Origin: Begonia masoniana
Taxonomy: Eukaryota > Streptophyta > Magnoliopsida > Cucurbitales > Begoniaceae
DNA: 64,000 nt
Direction of reading: 5' to 3'
Assembly: GCA_022432975.1 (NCBI GenBank)
Contig: CM039508.1
Span: forward strand, 30,460,433 to 30,524,432
Shown here: positions 44,037-56,760 of the stretch, one piece after another
Layout of the letters: each line of letters opens with the position of its first letter
How positions within the stretch are numbered: the stretch's first letter is position 1
Translations under genes and position numbers: made by a program
The notes under the pieces: model-generated
The model's input: only the letters and a program-made list of their open reading frames with translations
Database searches by the model: none
Told to the model about the DNA's origin: nothing

Positions 44037-46647
44037 CTTTGAATAGTAGTAAAGAGGGAAACTAAATTACTAACATCCATAAGTGAGGAAAATCCACAGT
44101 ATAGGGTGAAACATCACCCTTAACTATGACTATATACAATAAATACAAACTACCCCAACAAAAGACAAAAAGTCATATTCCCTATCAAAACCGTACTACA
44201 GCTCCTCCTGGGTATAGTCGCCCTAACACTGTCATCAACTGGGGTCCCGGTCGCACGACACCAACTGCCACCTACTCTTGGTCAGACACTCGGTACACAC
44301 CCACCAGCTCAGCAAGACCTACACCACATAACACACCGTAAGCTCAAAGCTTAGTAAGTAAAGTGCTGAAAAATATACGTTAAGCATGAAAATTGGTTAT
44401 GCAATCCTAACACATGCAGGTCTCTACACACGTTGTCATCATCTCACCGCATCGCATCTCACCGAGGTTTGGAATTGCACTGTTTACCGGCACGTCACCG
44501 CCATCCCGGTTCCTCCAGGAACGGGGTCCATACGTCACACCCAAAACCCCATGTCCTAACTCGAAATGTAACCGCCAGAGACAGTCGGATGATACACCGC
44601 ACTACCATCGGCACGTCGCCACCGCTCCAGCTCGTCTCGGAAGTGGGGCCCATTGGTCACATTCCAGCCACTGTCTCGACTCGAAGTGCAACCGCTCGGG
44701 GTAGTCGGCCAATACACCGCACTACCACTAGCACGTTGCCACCGCTCCTAGTCGTCCCCACTGTCGCCCGTCCATATCGTACCTCACCTCCACTACTCTC
44801 CCTCCGTGCTTAAAAACATGCTCAAAACATTTTGCGTAGCTTTTAAAACATGATGCATGCTGACCATAATCAACTAATTACGAATCCACATACGCATCAC
44901 AATAAACTAACTACAACTCCACATACGCATCCCATCACAAACATGCCTACAACCCATAACGTGCACAAAACTCACAACTGACGTACAATTGACCCACAAC
45001 CTACACAAGACTCACAACCTACACACAACTGACCAACAACCTACACGATAGTCACAACCTACGTACAACTCTCCCACAGCATGCACAAGACTCATAACAT
45101 ACATACCATTAACCCATAACCAGCATAAGACTCATAACGTACGTACCACTAACCCATAACCTGCACAAGACTCATAACATACGTGCCACTAACCCACAAC
45201 CAGTACAAGACTCGTAACATATGTATCACTAACCCATAACCTGCACAAGACTCATAACATACGTGCCACTAACCCACAACCAGTACAAGACTCGTAACAT
45301 ACGTATCACTAACCCATAACCTGCACAAGACTCACAATCTACACAAAACGATGACTACACATTCCCATCACATCACACACGTACCTACAACTCATAACTT
45401 GCATACCATGACCAACCAACGATGACTTCACATCCACATCACATACCGACTACTCACGACATACACACGACTCACAACATGCAAACAACTGTGGTGTAGG
45501 CTCTTCTGGGCGACTCTCAAACATTCTCAACCACACTACTACTTACCTGGCGTCTTAGCTTGCTGAGGATGCTCGGTTCCCTGTCCACCTACGACTCGAC
45601 TTACGACAAACATTCAAACTTCAATAAAATTAAGCTTACATTCACCAATTTACACTCAAACTACTATTTCTAGCCTAACCCAACGAAAACCTAACTAAAC
45701 AGGCAACTAATTTGGGTTTGGTAAAAACTGACCCGAAACTTCAGACGCGCGTAACTTTTGCGTCGGTTATTGGAATCGAACAATTTCAGCAGCCACGTAC
45801 TACCCTAATAACCTAGTTTAACATACCAAGAAAAAGTTCAAAACAATTAACAATAGCTAGGTCAAATCCTTCAAAAACAGAACCGATTTTTATCCTAAAA
45901 TATCCAAAATTTTCACTTCAATCCAATTCTACCAATTTCTTCACCAATCGATCACTCTAACATCCAATTAACATAACCTAACAAAAATCCCGAGGCTACA
46001 CACAGCAAAAACTTGAATTGCCAGAACAGGGCTTGCTGGTTTTTGCCCAAACAGGGCTCTTCACGACCAGGCGACCATAGCCGGTCCAGGGGTCGGCAAA
46101 CCCACGCTGGAAGCATCCAATTTCGGCCGGCGATCAAAGCTCAAACCAGCTCGTCACCCTCGGCCACAAATAGAACCGAAAATAGGGCAAAAAGAGGACT
46201 TACCGTTTGGTCCTTTGCGCGAAGACGGCCGGAAATGGCATCCTTAGAATCGCCGACGTTGTCTGGCCGGAGAACGTCAGAAAAACGCGGTGAGGAGGCC
46301 ACCGATCGCTGCTCGTGCTTCCCTCCCCTGTTCGGGTATTCAGTGCTTGAACGACACAATGGCTTCTCGAAGCCATTCTGTCGTTTTAAAAAAAAATAAA
46401 AATAAAACTATTTCACATTAAAACATTAATAAAAATAACATTTACCATTTTTCCCTCCCGTACTTTCGGCCTCTTCGAAACCTCGTTAAATTCTGTGCTT
46501 AAATTATAAATTTTTTTCATAAACTGACCCTCACCCCATACACGGCCTAAGTTCTCTAATTAGAATATCCAAGCACAAATTAATTAACCGATTAGTTCAG
46601 TCAAATTTATTAACTTAAATCGCTAAAAATTTTTTTGGAATATTACA
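44037..46647 (-). repeat. Solo LTR E, second piece
   Basis: Continues from GAATAGTAGTAAAG, matching G at about 55916. Contains the CCTACACCAC (44319-44328) / GTGGTGTAGG (45491-45500) inverted repeat, minisatellite sequence between these arms, and a GC-rich zone near the LTR's sense start (about 46050-46340). Confidence 0.88.
44955..45345 (-). repeat. Minisatellite in solo LTR E, about 40-bp unit
   Basis: Roughly nine units of the form 'AAGACTCATAACATACGT' plus 'CACTAACCCACAACC', with an 80-bp higher-order alternation in the middle. Upstream (44560-44765) lie two looser repeats of about 115 bp with ACACCGCACTACCA. Confidence 0.75.
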
Positions 46648-46652
46648 CTTTC

Positions 46653-47008
46653 TTTAATTTTTTGTCGAATGAAAAACCCAGATATTTTGGGAAGAAACTA
46701 CTTTCTTTCTCAATATACAAAAAGGATTCAACAAAGACATCTTATTAAAGAACGTTCTATAAAACACATCCTAATCTGACTGTTGTTAGTCTTTTTTTCT
46801 CCACCAGTTATGTGACCGCAGTTGATGAAACATTAGTTACTTCTTAAAAGATTTAACAAATGAGATTTCAACTTTCTCACCCTTAGGGCTTCGATATTTT
46901 GGATACTCTACCATTTTGAACTTGGCTTATTGATTCTCTAGCATCTAATCACATGACTACTTTCAACGCTCATTGTAATTTTTTAAAATATACCCTCATT
47001 ACGTCTAG
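46653..47008 (+). pseudogene. Copia protease-region fragment, left of solo LTR I
   Basis: Near the end the plus strand reads DSLASNHMTTFNAHC, corresponding to the copia protease 'DSGASNHMT' with Gly changed to Leu, and stops at TCTAG, I's TSD. It continues at 52131. Confidence 0.68.
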
Positions 47009-50000
47009 TGTCAGGACCCGACTAGGCCCCGACTGGAGTAGGATTTTCGAGGTGGGAATTATTCAACAAAAGAATGAAGGCAATTCAACGCAACAACTTT
47101 CAAACATTTATCCTACGGGGCATCCTTAATTAAGATCTAAAGAACAAACCAATGAACCATCGACATTTATACTCGTCCAACAATTTTACATAAAACACCA
47201 GAGTACAGCGGAAACAATAAAATAAAAATGAGTCACGTCATGTGGCTTTTCAACTGTGACAATAAAATCATAAATCCTGATCGATCCTATGCCTCGTTGT
47301 ACATTCATTACCTTTGACTTGATTTATCCTTCTCGGTGAACATCCCCAGTATCTGAAAATTATAAATAATCCACGAATGAGCCATTAGCCCAGCAAATAA
47401 ATCTAGTGGTTAAAATAGCTAACTCAGACTCTACCACACTCACTAGGACCAAACACCGTCTTCTACCAAATCATGATATTTATGAAATCAGTTTACTTTT
47501 AAATCATTTCGAAAACACATGCAATTATTATAAAATGTACATGTTTGAAATCAACGTCTTGAAAACCAATTTCACCTAATGATCAAATGCAATTGTAATA
47601 AAACTATGCATTTAAAACCACAATTTTCACCATCACATAATCCAATGCAAATAAAATAAATTTGCATTAAAATAAGTAAGTCAAATAAAATCCATTGCAT
47701 AAGTTAACAATCAATCAATAAATTTGCAATCAACATCAACCCAACATGTATAACTATAACAAATCCCTACAGATTCCTGGGCTTTCACCGGCCGGACCGT
47801 AGTACCCTGAGCTTGCTACCCTCACGAGTTTTAGGGATTTTCAACCCAAAAGGGAAGACTATGCGTAAGGCCCCTACTCTTTCTCATCATAGTTATACAT
47901 ATTGTACATAATTAGAGGCAAATTACATTTTATAAATAATTGCCACTTCATCTTTCTCAATATATATATGCTTTAAAATTTTGAAAAGCAATGCAACATT
48001 CATTTAAAAATTCTTATGTCATGTATGCATGAAAGCAATTTAAGAAGAACCGTTTAATGCAAGTATTTTATTCAATGAGTATAAAACACCAATTTGAAAT
48101 ACAATGTTTTTCATAAAACAGATTTTTTTTCCAACAAAACACTTTCAATTCCACCAAACACCATTCAATCATTACTTCCAACACAATTCAATCTCCACAG
48201 AACTTCCTCAATTTCATTTAAACTCCATCAATTTAACTAAAACTAAATAGTCGAGTCACAGTTTACACACCTCCATCTCCAAATCTCTAACAAAATCATC
48301 AAGATATCAAAAATTTAAACAAATCCCAACATCATTAATGTTATAACACCCGGAAAATTTCCTCAACATGGATTGCATTAGATTCAATTACGTAAAGAGA
48401 GCATAGTTGTTACTATAGAATTATCCTAAGAATTGGAGTAAAAGTGGAGGTTTGAGAGGAAAACTAATAGAATAATATAGTTGTTATTCTAAGTAAAAAG
48501 AAATGGAAATAACAAAGAGGAATGAGTAAAAGAGGGATGTTGATCACGTTGGAGAAGAGAAATGGTAAGGAGAGGGTTTTAATTATAAATTTAAATTTTA
48601 GTAAAGTGATGTTTTAAATGGTAGAAGAATAAAAGATTAATGGAAGAGTTAATGGGATGGTTTTGTTGAAAACTCAACAAAACCAATTAGAAAGTGGAGT
48701 TTAGTCTTCACGTTGATATTCAATGTGTAAAATTTCATGTAGTAGGAAAAAACTACACGTAGCTTGGTGGTGTAAAGTGAAAGACAAGAGAATTTTAACC
48801 CTTGGTTTAAAAGTGGCCACATCACCACTCTTTAATGTTATTTTTTTTCTTAAGACTTTTAAGTGATAAAACTATCTCTAATCTTCTCCTTCCACGAAAA
48901 GTGTTTTTCTCCATTGCTGCATCAAATTTTCTACGCCAAGCTCATTTCTTTTGAAATTTAAGGTAAGAAAAAAATTAGATTATGATTTATGCTTGTAAAG
49001 GATACATACTTGTGAGCTTTAGTGTTTTTGAATGAAAATTTGAAGGTGGATTTTAGATGCATGAAGATACGATTTCTTGCTAAAATCATCCTCTATTTTG
49101 ATGCTCCATCTTGTTTTAAGACTAGATTCTGATCATGGATGGTATGGATTAAAGAACTTTCATGTTGGATTATTATTTGGAATTGGGTTGTGAAAAATTG
49201 TCAAAAATAGGGGCTTTGGGTTTGACCATTTTCGGCCAAACTATTCATCTTAGTAATTTAAACGGATTTTTCTAGGACAAACTAGACACTCTAAGGTTTG
49301 CATATCATTTTGAATCATCAAATTTAGACACCTATACGATTTATTACAAAATTTTGAATCTATTGTACAAAAATTGGAAAATTCATGAAGCAGTTTTGAT
49401 TTTTAGTAATTCTGATTCAATGGATGGTTTGATTGAGAAATTAACCTTAGAATATTAAAGTAGACTCTTTAAGGAGTTCATAGGCATTGAAATCAACGTA
49501 TTTGGATAAGTATGGATTAAATTGTGATTTTTCAAAGTTGGATCTAAATCCGTGAAGGAAAATATAGGCATGTTTTGATTTTGGGTGTTGCCAAATCTCT
49601 TCCTTATTTTAGCTTGCAAAACTGTTTTAATGAATTAAAACAGACACTTTAATGAATCTATGGGCTTTGGAATCGAAGCGTTTCGATGTGTATAGAATTA
49701 GTTATGGATTTTTAAAGTTGGTTTATTGCATTGTGTTATAATCTGAATTTTAGCGAAGGAAGAATTTAATTGGTTATGTGGTGTTTAAAACCACTTGGAT
49801 TTTTGGTTTAAAATTTAAGTGTTAGTTTGGTTTATTGCTAGAAATAGAGTAGGTATCCTTTAGATTATGTTTTGATAATTTCTAAGTGAATTCTTGGTAT
49901 ATGTTAGGTTAGCGAGTATACGATTGGACCAACCGAGTGAATGATTACGAGCATGCGCAGGGAATCCAGGTAAGTAGTGGATCGCTTGTGTTTTGCCTTC

Positions 50001-50184
50001 GGGCCTACACCATGGAACGATAGGGAATTGTTTGCTTTATTGTTATATTTTTGTCTTGTGTTGTGCATTATATGTGACACACGCATCATTGTTTACAAAC
50101 TACGGAACGAACGTGTTTTGAAGCATGGTTTTGAATGGTGAGCTTGCAACGTAAGGGGTGGTGTGAGTTGAAACGTAATGTGGT

Positions 50185-50485
50185 TGTGTTGGAGTCGCCC
50201 AGTCGCATTAGGGTAGCACTTACGAGGAACTCTAGTAGAGTTTCCCAGTCGCGTTAAGGTGGTACCTACGAGGGACTTGCAGAGTTGGAGTCACCCAGTC
50301 GCGTTAGGGTAGCACCTGCGAGGAACTCTAGTAGAGTTTCCCAGTCGCGTTAAGGTGGTACCTGCGAGGGACTAGAAGAGGTGGAGTCACCCAGTCGCGT
50401 TAGGATAGCACCTGCGAGGAACTCTTGTAGAGTTTCCCAGTCGCGTTAAGGTGGTACCTGCGAGGGACTACCAGAATTGCAGTTT
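50185..50485 (+). repeat. Minisatellite in F2, about 47-bp unit
   Basis: Six units with CCCAGTCGCGTTAGGGTAG or CCCAGTCGCGTTAAGGTGG and CCTGCGAGG, in alternating subtypes (94-bp higher order). The same family as the large F1 array, in the same place between the intron arms. Confidence 0.85.
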
Positions 50486-51157
50486 AGCACTTGCGATGAG
50501 TTCCGTTCTGTAAATGAGCAACGAAATGCACACAAAACAAGAGCAACTGAGCGAGTAGAAACTTCATGTGTTAGGGGTTGTGTTGTATTAAATTTTTGGT
50601 ATGCATTATTCTCTACTTACTAAGCATTAGGCTTACGTTTTGTGTTTCGTGGTGTAGGTGTCGACAGGAGTACATGTGAGAGCTTTAAGGAAAGCTAGGG
50701 TTGGGGACGCAGTCGTTGACGTATGCAGTATGCCGGTGCAGGCAATTGTCGGGGCGTCTCGACCATGATCTTCGGGGAATATTGTATCGTTTGAGTATTT
50801 TGGGTTGATGTTGTTAGATTTTGGTTTGGTGAAAATAATTGTGGTTTTGGCACATTTGTGGACTTGGTTTAGATGGTTTATAAGGGTATTTTTAGGTTTT
50901 TGGGTTTTGAAAATTATAGACGTTATGCCGCTCATTTTGGTTTTCAAACAAATAACGTCGGGTTTATTTTTTCTAATTTTTTTGTTAACTGTTTTAAGTC
51001 GGTTTTTTGCAATTTTTACGAGACACGGAGTCGGAAGTGTCGGGAATGTGTGGTTAAATTTTTAGGTGATTTGGAAGTATTTGGCTTGAAGAAAAAAATG
51101 GAGAAAAGTGAAAGAAGGTCGAAAAATGGGCATTTTTGGCCGAAAAAGGCCGAGAGG

Positions 51158-51170
51158 GCCCGATCGATCG
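51158..51170 (+). other. Single CCGATCGATCGG palindrome in F2
   Basis: CCCGATCGATCGGG, about 275 bp from the LTR end, in the position where other families carry a palindrome array. Confidence 0.6.
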
Positions 51171-52130
51171 GGCTGAGCGTGCAGAGGGGCACGCGGCACG
51201 CAGCACACGCCCACTTTTGTTTTTTCTTTTTATTTTTTTTTCTAATTTCCAAAATAATTTAACTCGACGTTTTCTGGCATATTTTAAACTTATTTTTGGC
51301 ACGTTTTGCAACATTTTTCGAGGGTTCGAAAAACCCAAAATCCGAGTCCAAAATTTATCGAAAATTATTTTAAACGTCATTTTAAACGCAGTTTGAGTTA
51401 GCAAAGTAGCGCACCGAGTCGGGGCGAGTTCGGGGGTGTTACAAATGTATCTCCACATAGGAATGCAATAAAGCCTAAATTAACTAATCTAGCCGTTAGA
51501 TTTACTTACGTGGTTGTCGGTTCCACCTCTTTAACCGAAAACCTCCACTGAGCTTAACGATTTATATGCCAAAACGTTCCTTTTGACGTGCTGAACAACT
51601 TTCCCTAAAGGACGGATCGACGATTTGCACGTCTACCCCTCCTTTTTCCATTTTCTCCGTCACGATTCCCTCTCTGTTTTCGTCTCTTCTCCCTCTCTAG
51701 AAATTTCATCCTCTCCCTCCCTCCCTCTCTCCCTCCACGTGAAAACACAAAAGAGGCAGCCACCTTTTATCTCTTTCAATTTAACCAATCTTATCCTTTT
51801 GAAATAGTTTTTTTTTAGGTTATTACATAAAAACCAACTTTTATCTAGTAAAATACAATTTTGCCCTTTACTTCTTGATTATTTACCAATCCCAAACTTA
51901 ATTAATATTTAACCCCCATAAATTTTAATCTAACCCAAATAAATTAGTTTTAATCTAATTATTTTTATTTTATTTTTATATTTTTAATATATTTCAATTC
52001 GTCAAAGTTTATCCTTTTGATGCACCTTTTCGTCTATATAATTTTTACAACTAAATTTTTACATTCATTTCCACAAAATATCTTCAAAATACTATTAAAA
52101 TTTAGTTATATAAATTTTCAAACCGTTACA

Positions 52131-52440
52131 TCTAGATTGCTAATGGTAATTAGTTACTTATTCATGCTAATGGTGACATTAAATTTACAATTAGAGATGT
52201 TTTTCTATCTCCTGAACTATCTACTAGTATATTCCAATTAGGAATTGGTTGCTAATGATGTTTTTGTAATGGTTGAGTTGTGGAGGATTAGGTATCGGGG
52301 ACGATATTCAGTAATACGCTTAAAGTTGGATGATTGTTTTGTCTCCACTTTTCAATTCCTAGTATTGTTTCTTTGGCTAGCACTATTATAAATCAAAAGG
52401 TGAAATTGGACATAAATATCTAGTCATCCTAACTCTTTTG
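52131..52440 (+). pseudogene. Copia protease/pre-integrase fragment, right of solo LTR I
   Basis: Continues with IANGN...DIKFTIRDVFLSPELSTSIFQLG, then DQVSGTIFSNTLKVGxLFCLHFSIPS, the copia GAG-pre-integrase region ('VQDQVSG..I..G.K.G.LF.L'). Stops interrupt it. The rest of this copia element was not found. Confidence 0.7.
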
Positions 52441-53290
52441 TTTTATGTTTTTTAAGAAAGAAAAAAGTACAAATTAAACCTTTAATTTTGACTGTCCGCT
52501 CAACTAAAATTTTGATTTTTTTTTAGCAAATTAAACACTGAACATGGTGTTTTCATCATTGAAGACATCGGGAAGACATATTGTTTTGATTTGTTTTTTC
52601 AATCATCATATTGTTTGTTTATTATAATTTTGGACATATTCTTGACTACGTAAAGCACAAACTCAATTCGCGAGTTCCTTCTTGGACGAGTTCACTCTAA
52701 ACCTGTGAAAAATACAAATGTATTGTTGTTTTTCTCCCCTTCCGTTTGTTCGCCCTCGTTGTCTTCCTCTCTTGCTGTTTTTAATGATTGGAGTTGTTAG
52801 TTCCCTGTATTTCATTACCATACCGTTGTTTTAAGCACTTAAACTATATGCAATGTCTTATTCTAATCGGGAAACCTAATTGAATAACCTTTTTTGTATT
52901 CTATTTGTTAGTGACACGTGGATTGAGGTTTTTTTTACACAAAACCTAACTGAACTTAAAATATCATTGTGTTATTTGTTTAGTTTTAGTTCTATTATTG
53001 GAAAGTATATGGTGTTTCTAAGAACTCTATTTCTATGTGTGGGTGTGTACTTCTTACATATGCATTAGTAACTTGCATTGGTGATTTGATCAGTAAATTA
53101 TTTTTTTAGAAGCTTTATGGATTTCATTGCATTACATATTTCCATGCTCTAGATTTTATGTTTTCAAATTGTTTTAAATAAACTGGGTTTTTTGGACAAA
53201 CATTTTTTATTTAATGTTTGTATCAAATTGCTATAAGTATTTGATCTTGGCAGGTATGAGCAATGAAAGATTAAGATCAGTTATGCGTTG
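52441..53290. other. AT-rich stretch with no recognised gene
   Basis: Long T-rich runs and GT/AG-like sites give an intron-like appearance. No frame shows a known domain. Nothing supported as a gene. Confidence 0.5.
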
Positions 53291-53295
53291 TCACA

Positions 53296-53728
53296 CAGGG
53301 TGTTATGTGTGACACCAATAATTAACGCAATGATGAACAATATAAATATGCAGAAATAAATTAGACAGAATGTTGGTAACGCAGTTCGGCAACCAGCCTA
53401 CGTCTGTGGGGCCACGCCTAGATATAAAAACATTTCAACGAGTTCACAAAGTTAGAAGATAATCGGACTTATACAAATAAAGACTCTCTCTTATCTTTGT
53501 TGCCGCTTCTTCCTAACTTCCCCAATGAAACTGTTTTTGCGAGCTCTCCTTGACTTAAGATCGATCTCTCTCGAGATCTAGAAAGCAACAAGATCCCCTT
53601 GTTGTTTGCGACTCCTCTCGGAATTCGTGTTATGCAAGATCCCCTTGTCAATAAACAGAACCCCTCCCGAGTTTGAATGCAGCCTCCTCCCAAGACTGAG
53701 CTTCAATGAAGATTCAGAAGATTAAATA
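53296..53728 (-). mobile_element. Copia-type LTR fragment truncating element H
   Basis: The minus strand carries the phrase GTGGCCCCACAGACGTAGGC then TTGCCGAACTGCGTTACC, seen in some plant copia LTR/leader regions, and ends near TTATTGGTGTCACACA, which looks like a decayed LTR-end plus PBS. H's integrase stops exactly at its left side in sense direction (53729). No second LTR found. Confidence 0.45.
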
Positions 53729-54543
53729 TACCACAAATCTGGGGTTCAACTTTCCTCTCTTTCCAAATCTCACCACTCCTTTGAAAGGTGACACCTTAAG
53801 GAAAACTTCATTACCTACTTCAAATTCCAGTTCTCTTCGCCTTTTGTCTGCATAGCTTTTCTGCCGGCTTTGAGCTGTCAAGATTCTTTGTCGGATAAGA
53901 GCAATTTTCTCCACTGTTTGCTATACGATGTCAGGACCAATCAATCGTGCTTCTCCAGCTTCATCCCATTACAATGGAGATCTATACCTTCGTCCATACA
54001 GTACCTCGTAGGGTTCCATGCCTATTGTTGCCTGAAAACTGTTGTTATAAGAAAATTCAATCAAGGACAAGTATTTGCTCCATGAACCTTGAAAGTCTAA
54101 GACACATGCACGGAGCATATCCTCTAATGTTTGAATGGTTCTTTCGGACTGTCCATCTGTTTGAGGGTGGAAAGCTGTGCTAAAACTAAGCTGTGTTCCC
54201 ATAGCCTTGTGCAAATTTTTCCAAAACTTAGATGTAAATCTAGAGTCTCGGTTTGAAACTATAATGCTTGGAACTCCATGTAGTCTAACAACTTCATGCA
54301 CATACAACTCAGCCAATTGATCCATCGAGGATGTTATCTTCATTGGCAGAAAGTGAGCAGATTTGGTTAAACGATCAACTAATACCCAAATTGCATCGTG
54401 ACCCTTTGCTGTTCTAGGTAATCCTATAACAAAATCTATAGTTATTTGTTCCCATTTCCATTCAGGAACCGGTAAGGGTTGCAATGTTCCAGCAGGCCTC
54501 TGATGTTCAGCTTTGACTTGCTGGCAGATTAGGTAGGACTCCA

Positions 54544-55595
54544 CATACTCCGCCACACTTCTTTTCATACCTGGCCACCAATAATGCTGCTTGAGATCTC
54601 TGTACATTTTTCTACTCCGGGGATGAACAGAGAGTCTAGAAGAATGTGCCTGAGATATGATTTCCTTTCTAAGTTCAGTATCAGCCGGAACAAACCATCT
54701 ATTTCGAAACTTGAGAATTCCATCAACTGAGCAGTTGAAATCCGACTTGTCAGTAGAATCCATGCACAACTTATACTTATTGCATTCAGTGTCATCATTT
54801 GAACTTCCTTTATTCTCTCTCTATCAAAAGTCTATCAAAAGTCTATCAAAAGTCTATCAAAAGTCTATCAAAAGTCTATCAAAAGTCTATCAAAAGTCTA
54901 TCAAAAGTCTATCAAAAGTCTATCAAAAGTCTATCAAAAGTCTATCAAAAGTCTATCAAAAGTCTATCAAAAGTCTATCAAAAGTCTATCAAAAGTCTAT
55001 CAAAAGTCTATCAAAAGTCTATCAAAAGTCTATCAAAAGTCTATCAAAAGTCTATCAAAAGTCTATCAAAAGTCTATCAAAAGTCTATCAAAAGTCTATC
55101 AAAAGTCTATCAAAAGTCTATCAAAAGTCTATCAAAAGTCTATCAAAAGTCTATCAAAAGTCTATCAAAAGTCTATCAAAAGTCTATCAAAAGTCTATCA
55201 AAAGTCTATCAAAAGTCTATCAAAAGTCTATCAAAAGTCTATCAAAAGTCTATCAAAAGTCTATCAAAAGTCTATCAAAAGTCTATCAAAAGTCTATCAA
55301 AAGTCTATCAAAAGTCTATCATACTCCGCACACTTCTTTTCATACCTGGCCACCAATAATGTGCTTGAGATCTCTGTACATTTTTCTACTCCGGGGATGA
55401 ACAGAGAGTCTAGAAGAATGTGCCTGAGATATGATTTCCTTTCTAAGTTCAGTATCAGCCGGAACCAAACCTCTATTTCGAAACTTGAGAGAATTCCATC
55501 ACTGAGCAGTTGAAATCCGACTTGTCAGTAGAATCCATGCACAACTTATACTTATTGCATTCAGTGTCAATCATTTGAACTTCCTTTATTCTCTC
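54544..55595 (-). repeat. 276-bp direct duplication flanking an 11-bp array
   Basis: Copies 54544-54819 and 55320-55595 carry the same integrase sequence. The second differs mainly by one- and two-base indels (for example CGCCACAC/CGCACAC, GAGAATT/GAGAGAATT). The coding frame is kept only in the first copy. Confidence 0.93.
54820..55321. repeat. 11-bp tandem array TCTATCAAAAG, about 45.6 copies
   Basis: 502 bp with no visible unit variation. Because 33 nt is three units, it stays open and gives a false 11-residue protein repeat. The same unit occurs twice at 55680-55700 in solo LTR G. Confidence 0.97.
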
Positions 55596-56407
55596 CAAAA
55601 TAGTAGGCCTCAAAGATATTGTAACGCCCCCGAACCAACCCTGGCTCGGAGCGCTACTTTGCTACTAACGTTTAAAAAGTCTATCAAAAGTCTATCAAAA
55701 CTCTCTTAAGTCATACCTAGCTGCCTAAACTCATTAGTTTCCCTTAATTCTAACTGTTAGGCACCACGGCGTCCTTCCCGAAAATTTCGGCAAAGTAACG
55801 CCTGTAAATGGCGCCTCCAAAATGCTAAATACCTGCATAAAATTCAATCCCAACCAGATCCAGAATACTCTACTCAATTATCTACTCAACCTTCCAACAT
55901 ACGAAATCTTCAAATAGTAGCAAGGAGAAACTAGAATACTAACATCCCTAAAGGAAGAAAGTCCACAGTACAGGGCGATACATCACCCTTAACTATGATT
56001 AAATACCACAAATATACATAGCTATACCACAACTATCGAAAACATCAACCAAAATGATTTAAGCATTTCCATCATTTCTACAAACATTCATCTACAACAA
56101 ACTACTAAAATGTAAAATCCCACATTCTCCCGAAGACCATGGTCGAGGCGCCCCGACAACTGCCCGCACCGGCATGCCCCGTGCATCTCCGACTGCTCCC
56201 AAGTCCTGGCTGACTCACATAGCTCACCTGTACCCGCGTCGTTACCTACACCACAGAACACACACACACACGTAAGCTTACGCTTAGCAAGTAGGGAGTA
56301 ACAAATGAGACTACTACACAATGCAAGCAACCTAATACATGCAGTTTCTACCACTCAGTTGTGTTTATTTGCTATTCGTTGCTATTCATTACATTATTCG
56401 TTTCATA

Positions 56408-56760
56408 AGCCGTGTGATTTGAGTAGGCACACATCCCATAACCGTCTAGGACGGCCAAACTCGAAATCACCAGAGCAAGACCAGATAGCTCACATCCCAT
56501 AACCGTCTAGGATGGCCATGCATAATCTCCCTCGTCGATTGTAGAATCCTATGACCGTCTAGGAATTCATACTCACGACCTTTACGTATTTTAGCCAACC
56601 ATCCTTCATAGAATTCCCTTCGGGGTGCTACTGCCAGCACCGTATCCCGACAAGGCACACTATTCCAGATCTCGTATTTTAGCCGGTCTCTCATAGAGTT
56701 CCCTTCGGGGTGCTACTGCCAGCACCGTATCCCGACAAGGCACACTATTTGAGATTCATT
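56408..56760 (-). repeat. Minisatellites in solo LTR G
   Basis: Three copies of an ATCC(C/T)AT(A)ACCGTCTAGGA motif (56430-56560), then two units of about 100 bp containing TTCCCTTCGGGGTGCTACTG and ACCGTATCCCGACAAGGCAC. They lie between the inverted-repeat arms, where F1, F2 and E carry different minisatellites. Confidence 0.82.

Larger units (their letters stand above)
28361..46647 (-). mobile_element. Solo LTR E, split by element D
   Basis: Pieces 28361-28738 and 44037-46647 together form one LTR (about 2.99 kb) starting TGTAACGCC and ending ATATTACA on the plus strand. The perfect TSD CTTTC lies at 28356-28360 and 46648-46652. No internal domain belongs to it, so it is a solo LTR from recombination. 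It belongs to the same family as G (55620-59122), which aligns over both pieces and confirms the join. Confidence 0.9.
48342..51443 (+). mobile_element. Solo LTR F2 (3102 bp) inside LTR I
   Basis: Starts TATAACACCCGG (first G mutated to A) and ends GGGGGTGTTACA, with perfect TSD AATGT (48337-48341, 51444-51448). Homologous to F1 in opposite orientation: shared 3' zone with GAGTTAGCAAAGTAGCGCACC. Micro-exon 49908-49969; acceptor at 50657; arms CCTACACCATGG (50004) and TCGTGGTGTAGG (50658). Confidence 0.92.
47009..52130 (-). mobile_element. Solo LTR I, split by F2
   Basis: TGTCAGGACCCG...ACCGTTACA with perfect TSD TCTAG (47004-47008, 52131-52135). Removing F2 leaves about 2.0 kb. No coding domains. 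Orientation is judged minus by analogy (CAGCGGAAAC near the left end, as in B). It contains none of the inverted-repeat arms seen in the other LTRs. It sits in a copia fragment whose two halves join correctly. Confidence 0.85.
53729..55619 (-). pseudogene. int: Integrase of element H, interrupted and truncated
   Basis: Reading leftwards from 55619: [11 protein letters not shown], then a 276-bp copy (55595-55320), the 11-bp array, the same 276 bp again (54819-54544), zinc-binding part (HSSRLSVHP...YLICQQVKAEHQRPAG), core DFVIGLPRTAKGHDAIWVLVDRL, SNRDSRFTSKFW, FHPQTDGQSERTIQ, and C-terminal GKRGKLNPRFV, where it is cut off. Stops at TAC-to-TAA near 53971 and CAG-to-TAG near 53923. Confidence 0.9.

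Noticed and set aside
44126..44813. Plus-strand ORFs in solo LTR E
   Set aside because: GC-richer repeats inside an LTR; no homology and no family conservation of the frame in G.
46013..46399. 128-codon ORF in solo LTR E
   Set aside because: Not kept open in the homologous G sequence (57590-57950), so not a conserved protein.
54657..55400. Long ORFs (247 and 186 codons) with an 11-residue repeat
   Set aside because: Produced by an 11-bp DNA tandem array; no start context, homology or composition of a real protein, and opposite in direction to the disrupted integrase.
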